This document shows positions 40,998 through 49,068 of a stretch of DNA of 64,000 bases, piece by piece. The notes below the pieces were generated by a model. That model was given only the letters and a program-made list of their open reading frames with translations, did no database searches and was not told the DNA's origin. Position numbers and translations under genes: made by a program. The stretch's first letter is position 1. Each line of letters opens with the position of its first letter. The stretch comes from Alphaproteobacteria bacterium (GTDB taxonomy: Bacteria > Myxococcota_A > UBA796 > CAJQPC01): the NCBI GenBank assembly GCA_020632795.1, contig JACKEV010000009.1:846892-910891 (forward strand), written 5' to 3'.

Positions 40998-43900
40998 ATG
41001 GACGCCCACTCGCCTGCCCACCCCGGAGGAGGCCGACGGCCCGACGCCGGACCGGTCGGCGCAGCCTCCGTCTCGGACCGCGCGCTCACGCCCGCCTCGC
41101 AGCTCCCTGCCCACAGCGACGTGGTGGTGGTGGGCTCCGGCTACGGTGGCAGCATCGCGGCGATGCGCCTGGCGGCTGCGGGCCGCGAGGTCACCGTGCT
41201 GGAGAAGGGCCGGGCCTTCGTCCCGGGGGACTTCCCACGGGGGGCCACCCGAGACGTGTCGGTCGAGGCCGCCAGCCATCGCCTCGGACGCGAGGACGCG
41301 CTCCAGCAGTACAGCCTCGGGGAGGGGCTGGTCGTCGGCGTCGCCGTGGGCCTGGGCGGCGGCTCGCTCATCAACAGCGGCGTCGCGCTGCGGCCCGACC
41401 CGCGGGTGTTCGAGCGGGCCGCCTGGCCCCCCGAGCTGCGCAGCCTGGGGCTCGCGGGCCTCGAGTCTGACTTCGAGCGCGCTCTCGCCATCCTCGACCC
41501 CACGGTGCCGCCCGCCCTCGCCAGCATGGCGTCTCGGGCCGCGTGCGTCCACCGGGTCGCCGAGGCCACCGATCGGCCTTGTGCGCGGGTCTCGCTGACC
41601 ATCAGCCCCGAAGCGGGCCTGGCGGACAGCGGCGTGGCGTTGGCGGCCTGCACCCGGTGCGGCGAGTGCAACGCCGGCTGCAACGTGGGGGCCAAGGCGG
41701 ATCTGACCACCTCCTACATCCCCCGCGCGTTGCGACACGGCGCCCGCTTCGCCACCGGCGTGGCGGTGGAGCGGATCGAGCGCCGTCGGGACCGCTGGCT
41801 GGTCTGGTACCGGCGCGTCGGGGACGGGCGCGAGCGCTACCCCGACAGCCTGCTGTGGATGTCCGCCCAGGAGGTGGTGCTGGCCGCCGGGGCGCTCGGC
41901 ACGACGGCCCTCCTCCTCCGGTCGAAGGCGGCCGGGCTGCCGCTGTCGGACCGCGTCGGGCACCGCTTCAGCGCCAACGGCGGCGCCCTGGGCTTCAGCT
42001 GGGGGGGCGACCGCGTCGCGACCCGGCGCAGCACCGGGGACAGGCCCGCCGAACCACCGGGGCCGGGGATCACCCACGTCATCGACGGTCGGCAGACCCC
42101 CGCGCTGGACGACGGCCTGCTTATCGAGGACGGCCTCCACCCGCGCTGGGCCAACGGCCCGATGCGCGTCGTCCTCGGGGCGGCGTCCTTGGGGTCCCCG
42201 CGCGAGGCGCTCCGGCGCGTCGCCCGACCCGGCCGCGCCCTCGACCGCACCATGAACTGGTTGTTGATCGGCCATGACGCGGCCAACGGGCGGGTGGTCC
42301 TGGTAGACGGCCGTCCCCGGGTGATCTGGCCGGATGACCCGGAACGCCGAGCGCGCATCGAGGCGGAGCTGGCGCGCCTCTCTGCGCCCCTCGACGCCGC
42401 GCCGCTGCTCGGCAGCGCGGCCATCACCGTGCACCCGCTGGGCGGCGCGCCCATGGCCAGCCGGGCCGAGGACGGCGTCGTCGACCACCGCGGCCGGGTC
42501 TTCGCCGGCCCGTCGGGCGACGCGGTCCACCCGGGGCTCTTCGTGCTCGATGGCGCCGCCGTGCCCTGCAGCCTGGGCAGCAACCCCATGCTGACCCTCT
42601 GTGCTTTGGCCGAGCGCGCGCTGCGGCTCTGGCTCGGTGAGCAGGCCCAGCAGGAGCCGGCCGTGTCGGCCGAGGACATCGCCGCCCGGTCCTTCGCCAC
42701 CCGCGACACCGAGCCGCTGCGCTTCACCGAGCGCATGACGGGCTCGCTGCGGGGGCGCCAGGGCACCGAGACCCCCGTGCGCTGCCTGCTGACCATCGAG
42801 GTGCCCGACGTCGACGCGATGGTCGCCGATCCGCGCCACGCCGCGGCGCTCTATGGCAGCGTGCAGGCTCCTGGGCTCCACCCCGACGCGCTCCAGGTCG
42901 AGGGCGGGCGCTTTGAGCTGTTCCGCTCCAACCCCGAGGCCGTCGACGCGGTCGAGGTGGTCTATGCCTGCGCGCTCGTGGCGCCGGACGGGCGACGCTG
43001 GGCGTTCTGCGGCCGCAAGGACGTGCGCGGCTGGTCGCTCCTCCAGGGTTGGCGGCACACCACGACCCTGTCGTTCACCCTCCATGACGGCGACGGCGCC
43101 CTCGTGGGCGAGGGCGTGCTGGAGATCAGCCTCGGCGACTTCCTGCGTCAGCTCTCCTCGTGGCGGGTGGAGGGGCCCGGCCTTTGGCCCGCGATGCGGT
43201 CGAGCGCTCGCTTCGTCGGTGTCTTCGCGGCCGGCCTGCGCACGGCCTACGGCGGCCCGCTGGCGCCCAGCCGCCGCGAGGTGCGCCCGCCGCACCGGCC
43301 CCTCCGGCTGCCACCGCCCCGCGAGGTCCCGGTTCAGGCGTGGGACCGCTGCCCGCTGCGGCTGGTGCGTTACCCGGGGGGCTCCAAGGCGCCCGTCCTG
43401 CTGCTCCACGGCTTCGCCGCCGACGGCCGGATCTTCGCCCACGGCACCACGGAGGCCTGCCTCGCCGAGGCCCTCTACGCGGCCGGCCACGAGGTCTGGA
43501 TCGGCAACTGGCGCGCCTCGGGGACCGCGGCGGAGCCTCGCCGCGACGTCGGCCTCGACGCGTGCGCGGCGCACGACGTCCCCGCGCTGGTCGAGCGGGT
43601 CCGTGCGCTGTCGGGGGCGCCGCGGCTGCACGTGGTCGCGCACTGCGTCGGCTCGCGCATCACCCTGATGGCCCTGGCCGCTGGCTACGTCGACGCGGAC
43701 GCGCTGCTGTCGATGGTGGGCCTGCAGGTCGGGCTGCACTGGGAGAACAGCGCCGGCTCATGGCTGCGCGCGCACAGCCGCCTCCCCGACGCGCTGCGGC
43801 GCCTGGGCGTGCGGTCGATCGACAGCGGCGCCCGGCCGAACCAGGGCCTGCACTACCGCGCCCTCGACCTCGCGCTCAAGGCGCTGCCGACGGCGCCCCA

Positions 43901-44339
43901 CGACGCCTGTGCCAACCCGTCCTGTCGTCGCAACGCCGCGATCTGGGGGCAGCTCTTCCACCACCCCAACCTGCGCCGCGACACCCACGACGCCATCAAC
44001 GAGCTGCTCGGGCGGACCAACGTGGCTGGCGTGGTCAGCCTCGCCGCGCAGATGCGCCAGGGCCGCGCGGTCGACGCTGAAGGCCACGACGTCTACCTCG
44101 ACGGACTGCACCGCGTGACCTGCCCGACGCTGCTGCTGTACAGCACGCGCAACGGCGCGGTCTCCCCGGGCACGTCGCAGCGCACCTGGCAGGCGCTGGC
44201 CGAGGTCCACGGCGACGGGCGGCACCGCTGGGAGCGCGTTCCGGGCTACGGGCACCTGGACACGCTGGTCGGGCGCGACGCGCACCGGGACGTGTTCCCG
44301 CGCATCGTGGAGCACCTCGATGCGTTTGAGGTCGGGTGA
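40998..44339 (+). CDS. GMC oxidoreductase / alpha-beta hydrolase fusion
   Basis: 1113 residues. FAD-binding GMC-type oxidoreductase: VVVVGSGYGGSIAAMRLA (about 42-58), ferredoxin-like Cys218-X2-Cys221-X2-Cys224-X3-Cys228 (CTRCGECNAGC) and VHPLGGAPMAS near the end of the flavin part, as in cholesterol-oxidase-like enzymes. From about residue 780 an alpha/beta hydrolase follows (VLLLHGFAADGRIF; nucleophile elbow VVAHCVGSR; late His in YGHLD). Cys883 takes the Ser place, as in PHA synthases. The likely substrate is a sterol, hydroxy-acid ester or other lipid oxidised and then processed in one protein. Confidence 0.82.
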   Translation: MDAHSPAHPGGGRRPDAGPVGAASVSDRALTPASQLPAHSDVVVVGSGYGGSIAAMRLAAAGREVTVLEKGRAFVPGDFPRGATRDVSVEAASHRLGREDALQQYSLGEGLVVGVAVGLGGGSLINSGVALRPDPRVFERAAWPPELRSLGLAGLESDFERALAILDPTVPPALASMASRAACVHRVAEATDRPCARVSLTISPEAGLADSGVALAACTRCGECNAGCNVGAKADLTTSYIPRALRHGARFATGVAVERIERRRDRWLVWYRRVGDGRERYPDSLLWMSAQEVVLAAGALGTTALLLRSKAAGLPLSDRVGHRFSANGGALGFSWGGDRVATRRSTGDRPAEPPGPGITHVIDGRQTPALDDGLLIEDGLHPRWANGPMRVVLGAASLGSPREALRRVARPGRALDRTMNWLLIGHDAANGRVVLVDGRPRVIWPDDPERRARIEAELARLSAPLDAAPLLGSAAITVHPLGGAPMASRAEDGVVDHRGRVFAGPSGDAVHPGLFVLDGAAVPCSLGSNPMLTLCALAERALRLWLGEQAQQEPAVSAEDIAARSFATRDTEPLRFTERMTGSLRGRQGTETPVRCLLTIEVPDVDAMVADPRHAAALYGSVQAPGLHPDALQVEGGRFELFRSNPEAVDAVEVVYACALVAPDGRRWAFCGRKDVRGWSLLQGWRHTTTLSFTLHDGDGALVGEGVLEISLGDFLRQLSSWRVEGPGLWPAMRSSARFVGVFAAGLRTAYGGPLAPSRREVRPPHRPLRLPPPREVPVQAWDRCPLRLVRYPGGSKAPVLLLHGFAADGRIFAHGTTEACLAEALYAAGHEVWIGNWRASGTAAEPRRDVGLDACAAHDVPALVERVRALSGAPRLHVVAHCVGSRITLMALAAGYVDADALLSMVGLQVGLHWENSAGSWLRAHSRLPDALRRLGVRSIDSGARPNQGLHYRALDLALKALPTAPHDACANPSCRRNAAIWGQLFHHPNLRRDTHDAINELLGRTNVAGVVSLAAQMRQGRAVDAEGHDVYLDGLHRVTCPTLLLYSTRNGAVSPGTSQRTWQALAEVHGDGRHRWERVPGYGHLDTLVGRDAHRDVFPRIVEHLDAFEVG

Positions 44340-44456
44340 GGTCCTGCGAAGCCCGCAAGCGTCGTTCTGCCAGGTCGCTGGCTGAGGATGGGATGCCTGC
44401 CCGAGCCTGGGGTCAGCTCACCCGCGCCTTGACACCTGAGCTGCGAGCGCCGGGCT

Positions 44457-44714
44457 TCATCGACGCCGCGGCTCGCGTTCGCGCGCTTCGCTCACCTGGA
44501 TCACACGACCGTCGAGATCCTTGCCGTTCATCTCCTGGATGGCGTTCTGCGCCTCGTCAGGCCTGACAAAGGTAGCGAACGCAAAACCACGGCTGCGACC
44601 CGTTTCGCGGTCGGTGACCAGCCGCAGGGTCTCGATCTCACCGAATGGCTCGAAGCGCTCGCGCAGCGTCGTCTCGTCCGTTGACCACGACAGGTTGCCG
44701 ATGAAGATCTTCAT
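44457..44714 (-). CDS. RRM-domain RNA-binding protein
   Basis: 85 residues from ATG 44714, six bases after AAGGAG; a longer in-frame start is less likely. A single RRM: RNP2 (IFIGNLSW) and RNP1 (RGFAFATF) are both present, followed by a basic tail (EAREREPRRR). Such small RRM proteins occur in cyanobacteria and several other bacteria and are often cold- or stress-induced. Monocistronic. Confidence 0.9.
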   Translation of the reverse strand: MKIFIGNLSWSTDETTLRERFEPFGEIETLRLVTDRETGRSRGFAFATFVRPDEAQNAIQEMNGKDLDGRVIQVSEAREREPRRR

Positions 44715-44795
44715 GGTCACTCCTTGACCCAAGAGGGGAGTCGTTTCTTCAGACGGAGGCTACCGGCGTCCGATTCAAAAGGCAACGCCGGGAGC

Positions 44796-44880
44796 CAGAG
44801 GCTTCGTTGCGGGAGCGGTCGGGCAGAGGGCGACCGGACATCAGCCCGGTGTCTCGGGCGAGGGCCCACAGGGTGTTGAC
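44796..44880 (-). pseudogene. Decayed copy of the small partner gene of the nucleotidyltransferase module
   Basis: The minus-strand reading VNTLWALARDTGLMSGRP then LPDRSRNEASG closely matches LNTMWALARDTWLMSGRP then LPEYSRSEAPG from the intact gene at 48456-48701. The DNA is also similar over about 80 bp. The upstream part, a convincing start and the following nucleotidyltransferase gene are absent, so this is a fragment. Confidence 0.65.
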
Positions 44881-44890
44881 CGAAGCACTC

Positions 44891-44922
44891 ACGCCGCCAG
44901 GAACCCGGGCTCCTGGCGGCGT
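44891..44922. terminator. Strong hairpin, possible terminator
   Basis: ACGCCGCCAGGA and its exact complement form a 12-bp stem around an 8-base loop, followed on the plus strand by CGTTCTTC. It lies between the decayed gene fragment and the promoter of the second 16-Cys gene, so it may insulate that promoter. The T-tract is weak. Confidence 0.4.
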
Positions 44923-44944
44923 CGTTCTTCGCTGAGGGGCGGGG

Positions 44945-44973
44945 TTGCCATCGTCAGACGCCGATACTATGAT
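44945..44973 (+). promoter_or_regulatory. Promoter of the second 16-Cys protein gene, leaderless geometry
   Basis: TTGCCA (44945-44950), a 17-bp spacer and TATGAT (44968-44973). The -10 matches consensus at five of six positions. Only seven bases lie before the ATG at 44981, and no ribosome-binding site is present. Confidence 0.55.
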
Positions 44974-44980
44974 TTCGCTC

Positions 44981-45469
44981 ATGAATCGCAACATATTCAG
45001 GATGCTGGTCCTCGGACTCACCCTCCTTGCCCTGTGGGTCATCCCCTCGGGCCGAGGCCTCCTGCCTCAGGTCGCCGCCAGCGACGACGTCCCGGATCTC
45101 CAGGAGTGTGAGAGCCAGTTCGAGACATGCAAAGCCGCGGCCGACGACAAGAAGGAAAAGAAGAAGTGCAAGAAGAAGCAGAAGCGATGCACCTGCACCT
45201 ATGTATGCGCTGAGCGGATGGCTGGGGGCATCGATCGGCAGTGCGAGACCATGGCGCAACGCAACGCCGAGAGAGACTGCGGCAGCGTCAGCCCGAGCGA
45301 TATCCCGCCAGAATGTGGTCACTTCGAGGACTGCTACAACGACCCCGATCCCGCCTGCGAGCGGAACCTCTACGACTGCGCGGTGGCCTGGTGTGTGCGT
45401 GAGGCGGCCAGCAGGTGCGTCGCAGAAGAGACCCAGGACTGTATTGACGAATGCATGCTGGAGGAGTGA
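44981..45469 (+). CDS. Secreted cysteine-rich protein (16 Cys), paralogue of the 40369 gene
   Basis: 162 residues from ATG 44981. Signal-peptide-like N-terminus (IFRMLVLGLTLLALWVIPSG, then PQVAAS). The mature part has 16 Cys at the same positions as its paralogue and the same basic block (KKEKKKCKKKQKRCTC). Conserved core DDVPDLQECESQFETCKAAAD; elsewhere the two differ widely, so cysteines and the core are under selection. No known family is recognised. Confidence 0.75.
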   Translation: MNRNIFRMLVLGLTLLALWVIPSGRGLLPQVAASDDVPDLQECESQFETCKAAADDKKEKKKCKKKQKRCTCTYVCAERMAGGIDRQCETMAQRNAERDCGSVSPSDIPPECGHFEDCYNDPDPACERNLYDCAVAWCVREAASRCVAEETQDCIDECMLEE

Positions 45470-45592
45470 GTCGGGCCGGCTCGGTTTCGAAAAGGGTGGG
45501 GGATGCAGGCCTGTTCGCCGGGCGCCGCGCGCCTCCGGTCTCTCTGGTCACGGCTGGGAGGATGGCACCCGTTGCGGGTATCCTCCGGTCCT

Positions 45593-47752
45593 ATGCTCGA
45601 CCCACAGCAGCCGCCCGCCCCCCTGCGCCGAGACCCGGTTCCGGTCAACACCCTGATCGTCGGGTTCGGGTTCTCCGTCATCCCGCTGCTGCGGGAGCTG
45701 GAGGCGCGGGGGCAGCCCTACACGCTGCTGTCCGCGGGGACGCCGATCTGGCAACAGCTCGCTGCCAGCGATCGGCTCAACTTCGACCTGGTCAGCTCCT
45801 TCCACGCGTCGTTCTACGTGCACGACCAGGTCGAGGCGGGCGTGGTCGACAACTACTACCCGACGGCCCAGGAGTTCCACGACTACCACGAGCGCCTCTT
45901 CGCCCCGTACCTGTCCAGGATCACTGAGGACCGGGTCGAATCGGTGGAGACCCATCCGACGCACAGCCTGGTCCGCACGCGCAGCGGGGAGGTCTACGAG
46001 GCGAAGAAGCTGGTGTTCGCGACGGGGCTGGGGCGGCCGCAGAACGAGACGATCAAGGAGATCGACCTGGACGAGATCGAGGGTCAGACCGTGGTGTTCA
46101 GCTCGATCGGTGACACCACCAACATGATGCTCGCGCGCCTGGTGCCCCAGGGCAACGAGATCATCCTGCTCAACAACGGCTTCGTGAACCTCGACAAGTA
46201 CATCACCTTCGAGATTCCTGGTCCGAGGTCGCAGTGGTACCTGCCGCTGTTCGGGGTGCGCACGGGCAAGCGCTACCAGCTCGATCTCGCGCAGGGCGAG
46301 TTCCACACCATCGCCGGGTACTGGCCCAGGTTCTACAAGGACCTCTTCGCCATCCCCCTCGGGCCGCCAGCGCCGGAGTCCTGGTTCGCCCGGACCTTCC
46401 AGCCCGAGGTCTTCCACGTTCGCTTCCCCGAGACCTACCGTCGCGACGTCATCGACGCCAACGACGTGGTGCCGGCCGGGCACGGCAACGGGATGAGCGG
46501 CATCAAGTACTGGCCCATCGACATGTACGAGGCGCGCTTCGGCGAGGAGCTCGAACACCGCATCGAGACAGGGACGCTGCTCAACGACATCATCTTCTGG
46601 CACACCGAGGGGCTGGTTCAGACCTGGTCCAAGGACCGCGCCACGATCGACGAGGAGAACAAGACCGTCCACTGCGACGGGCGAATCGTCACGTACGACC
46701 ATCTGATCGGCGGTGGGGCGGAGCTGCCACGGCTGCCGCCCATCGTGTCGGTGGACGAGGACGGCAGGCGCCACCAGTACGAGTACGCACACCGCAACAC
46801 CTTCCTGGGCGTCGTCCCGGCGGAGCTGCCCAATGTCTTCTTCATCGGGTACACGCGCCCGCTGACCGGGGGCATCGCCAACATCAGCGAGATGCAGAGC
46901 TTGATGGTGCACACCCTGCTCGAGGAGCCGGAGCGCTACGAAGCCCTGCGCGAGAACCTGGACGAGCGGATCGCGGCGTACAACGCCAGGTACTACCCGC
47001 CTGGCTTACACCGCACCGCGACCGATCACCTGGTCAACTTCGGGCTGTTCACGCAGGACGTGGCCGAGTTCATCGGCATCGGCCGCCCGCTGGGGGCGGC
47101 CCTCTCTCTCAATCCGCTCAAGACCGCCCTCAACCTGCGCTTCGAGCTGCTGCACCCGAACAACGCGCTCAAGTGGCGCATGCAGGGCAGGTACGCGGTC
47201 CCCGGAGCGGAGGAGCTCGCCCGCAGGATCGCCGCGTACAACGAGCACTGGTCCATCATCATGTTCCTGCTGCTCGCCACGTTCTGGGACATCCTGCTCG
47301 GCTATGTGTGCCTGGGCATGATGTGGGTGCGCTACGTCGTGGGGCCGCTGCTCGAGGCCCCGATGGAGGCCGTCTCGACGCAGCTCCCGTCCATGGCGGC
47401 TTGGACGGCCTTGTGCGTGGTGCTCGCCCTGGTCCTCAAGCGCAACCACCGCCTGGTCAACCTGTCGACCTACAGCCTCACCGTTCCCCTCTTCGGCCTC
47501 AAGGCCTACACCATGCCCATCGCGATGGCCTTCATCATCGCCTCCGGCCAGTGGTGGTGGTGTCCCGTCCTCTACGGCTTCTGGGCTGGCCTGGCCTGGC
47601 TCTTCCGCCAGTTCCACAAGCCCCCCGTCTCCGGCCGCTACCTCTTCGCGGACTGCAAGTACAAGCACGTCTACCGCCCCTTCTACGGGCGCTACCGCGA
47701 GCGCTTCCTGGAGCTCCGAGCCAGGCGCCGAGGTGCGGCATCGGGGACGTAG
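45593..47752 (+). CDS. Flavin monooxygenase-like protein with C-terminal membrane domain
   Basis: 719 residues from ATG 45593. N-terminal dinucleotide-binding fold (VNTLIVGFGFSVIPLLREL), a second strand-turn motif (KKLVFATGLGRP) and TVVFSSIGDTTNMM suggest an FAD/NAD(P)-dependent monooxygenase relative. Residues ~560-690 hold about four membrane helices (IIMFLLLATFWDILLGYVCL, TALCVVLALVLK, and two more ending GFWAGLAWLFRQF). The fusion is unusual. TATCCT (45579-45584) lies eight bases before the ATG and no ribosome-binding site is seen, again suggesting a leaderless transcript. Confidence 0.7.
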   Translation: MLDPQQPPAPLRRDPVPVNTLIVGFGFSVIPLLRELEARGQPYTLLSAGTPIWQQLAASDRLNFDLVSSFHASFYVHDQVEAGVVDNYYPTAQEFHDYHERLFAPYLSRITEDRVESVETHPTHSLVRTRSGEVYEAKKLVFATGLGRPQNETIKEIDLDEIEGQTVVFSSIGDTTNMMLARLVPQGNEIILLNNGFVNLDKYITFEIPGPRSQWYLPLFGVRTGKRYQLDLAQGEFHTIAGYWPRFYKDLFAIPLGPPAPESWFARTFQPEVFHVRFPETYRRDVIDANDVVPAGHGNGMSGIKYWPIDMYEARFGEELEHRIETGTLLNDIIFWHTEGLVQTWSKDRATIDEENKTVHCDGRIVTYDHLIGGGAELPRLPPIVSVDEDGRRHQYEYAHRNTFLGVVPAELPNVFFIGYTRPLTGGIANISEMQSLMVHTLLEEPERYEALRENLDERIAAYNARYYPPGLHRTATDHLVNFGLFTQDVAEFIGIGRPLGAALSLNPLKTALNLRFELLHPNNALKWRMQGRYAVPGAEELARRIAAYNEHWSIIMFLLLATFWDILLGYVCLGMMWVRYVVGPLLEAPMEAVSTQLPSMAAWTALCVVLALVLKRNHRLVNLSTYSLTVPLFGLKAYTMPIAMAFIIASGQWWWCPVLYGFWAGLAWLFRQFHKPPVSGRYLFADCKYKHVYRPFYGRYRERFLELRARRRGAASGT

Positions 47753-47964
47753 GCAAGAGAGGTTCGGACGGTTCGAGGGGGTAGCGGATCGAGCGGCTGA
47801 TTGACGACGTAACAGACGTGGTAGCGGCACCCACGCACGAGCGAGCGTCGTGTGTCGATCCAGAGAAGGAGACGCCGCCAAGAACCAAGGTCCAAGGCGG
47901 CGTTCTGAATCTCGGATGGGCGATGCTGGACAGAGTTTGAACCCGGGCAGCGGTCGAAGGCCTG
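47753..47964. other. Intergenic region holding direct repeat A
   Basis: No gene is seen. The region contains the left copy of the 68-bp repeat (47875-47942), which flanks the nucleotidyltransferase module. Confidence 0.6.
47875..47942. repeat. Direct repeat A with hairpin and tRNA 3'-end-like sequence
   Basis: A 68-bp unit aligns without gaps to 48827-48894 at roughly 80-85% by eye. It starts with a CCGCC...GGCGG hairpin and ends with TGGGCGATGCTGGA and TTTGAAC. On the minus strand this reads as a T-arm, acceptor strand and downstream hairpin, similar to the end of the tRNA-Val at 63609. Confidence 0.7.
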
Positions 47965-48459
47965 TCAGTCGCCCTCATCGAGCGGCTCGTCGGCGAGGCC
48001 GAGCTCCTGTAGGGCGGCGACGTCCGCGAGGTCCTTGGCGCGACCCGCCGCGCGCTTGTTCTTGAGCAGCTCACGAAGCCCCAAGAAGCACAGCTCCATG
48101 CCGCTCACCGAGCGGGTGGTGCGCCCGGCCCAGGCCTCCTCGAAGTCGACGCCGTCGATCGCCGTGATGACGTCGATTCGCCTCGGCGGCAGCCCGACCT
48201 GATACACGGTGCCGGCTCTGGTGAGGTCCTCGTGCGTGAGGCCGTGAACCTGAACAGGCGCGCCGAAGCCTTGAAGCGCCCGATACACCTTGGCGGCGTT
48301 GTCTGGAGCGGGACGGACGAAGATGTCCAAGTCGCCGGTCGCCCGCGCGACGCCGTGAGCGGCCAGGGCGTGGGCCCCCACGACCAGGAAGCGCGCGTCT
48401 GTCTCCAGGAGCAGCTCCAAGATGTCGATGAAGTCGTCGTTGAGGGCGTCGTTGCTCAC
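47965..48459 (-). CDS. MNT-type nucleotidyltransferase, toxin-antitoxin-like
   Basis: 164 residues from GTG 48459. The nucleotidyltransferase core is clear: FLVVGAHALAAHGVARATGDLDIFVRP, with the GDLD acidic pair, and RRIDVITAIDGVDF giving the third acid. AbiEii/DUF6036-type proteins of this form act as toxins or antitoxins that transfer nucleotides to RNA or proteins. It overlaps its 81-residue partner by GTGA and is flanked by 68-bp direct repeats, a sign of a mobile cassette. Confidence 0.82.
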   Translation of the reverse strand: MSNDALNDDFIDILELLLETDARFLVVGAHALAAHGVARATGDLDIFVRPAPDNAAKVYRALQGFGAPVQVHGLTHEDLTRAGTVYQVGLPPRRIDVITAIDGVDFEEAWAGRTTRSVSGMELCFLGLRELLKNKRAAGRAKDLADVAALQELGLADEPLDEGD

Positions 48460-48701
48460 TCGCCGGTCTCGGGCGTTGCCCGGATGACGCGACCGGGGGC
48501 TTCGCTCCTCGAGTACTCCGGTAACGGTCGACCAGACATCAGCCAGGTGTCCCGAGCGAGGGCCCACATGGTGTTGAGGCGCGCTTCGGAGGTGGGGAGT
48601 TGGGCGGGGGGAGCGTCGCCAAGACGGTAGACGCCGCCAGCGGTGGAGTGCCGGCGAGCGACGGCACGTGCTTCTCGGGCTCGGCGGCGGGCATCGTCCA
48701 T
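48456..48701 (-). CDS. Small partner of the nucleotidyltransferase (antitoxin-like)
   Basis: 81 residues from ATG 48701. N-terminus basic and helical (DDARRRAREARAVARRH), C-terminal conserved motif LNTMWALARDTWLMSGRP then LPEYSRSEAPGRVIR. Its stop overlaps the nucleotidyltransferase start (GTGA). Small proteins of this type often precede such nucleotidyltransferases, but their biochemical role is not known to me. A decayed copy lies at 44796-44880. Confidence 0.7.
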   Translation of the reverse strand: MDDARRRAREARAVARRHSTAGGVYRLGDAPPAQLPTSEARLNTMWALARDTWLMSGRPLPEYSRSEAPGRVIRATPETGE

Positions 48702-49068
48702 GGAGAAATCATAACCTGGGTCTGCGAGGGGCGACCGCTCATCGGAGCCGGGCTGGATTTGAACCCGCCGACCCAGGACCAACGCCGACTCTCGCGCCCC
48801 GCCCCGCACCCCCGAAAGCACCAACCCCGCCAAGAACCAAGGTTCAAGGCGGGGTCGTGAAGTCGGAGTGGGCGATACTGGACGAAGTTCGAACTTTCGC
48901 GACGGCCCATGAACGCTGGGAGGATGGGGTTCTTGAGCGGTTTCGGGGGGTGGTTGAGGGGGAGCAGGCGGCCGAGAGGTGCTGATGGGCGCTTGTGTGG
49001 GCCTGTGATACCAACAGCGTACTGGAGGGCCACCCCGGCGAGACCCTCGCATTGGGCTGGTGTCGACT
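48702..49068. other. Intergenic region with repeat B and tRNA-like remnants
   Basis: No gene is believed. It contains the right repeat (48827-48894) and, at 48748-48775, GCTGGATTTGAACCC, another T-arm-like fragment. No complete cloverleaf can be drawn. The rest is unassigned. Confidence 0.55.
48827..48894. repeat. Direct repeat B with hairpin and tRNA 3'-end-like sequence
   Basis: Right partner of 47875-47942. CCCCGCC...GGCGGGG hairpin is followed by TGGGCGATACTGGA, identical over 14 bases to the 3' part of tRNA-Val(CAC) in this window, and GTTCGAAC. The hairpin arms differ from repeat A but stay complementary, indicating selection on structure. Confidence 0.7.

Noticed and set aside
40815..43739. 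974-residue minus-strand frame opposite the GMC-hydrolase fusion
   Set aside because: Antisense shadow; the plus strand has FAD, Cys-cluster and hydrolase motifs in order.
44749..45042. Intact second copy of the antitoxin-like gene
   Set aside because: Only the C-terminal motif is conserved; the rest of the frame overlaps the promoter and start of the 16-Cys gene.
47914..47973. Possible complete tRNA at repeat A (GGGCGA pairs with TCGCCC)
   Set aside because: The spacing is only about 55 bases and no anticodon arm can be drawn; it also runs into the nucleotidyltransferase gene. Treated as a remnant.
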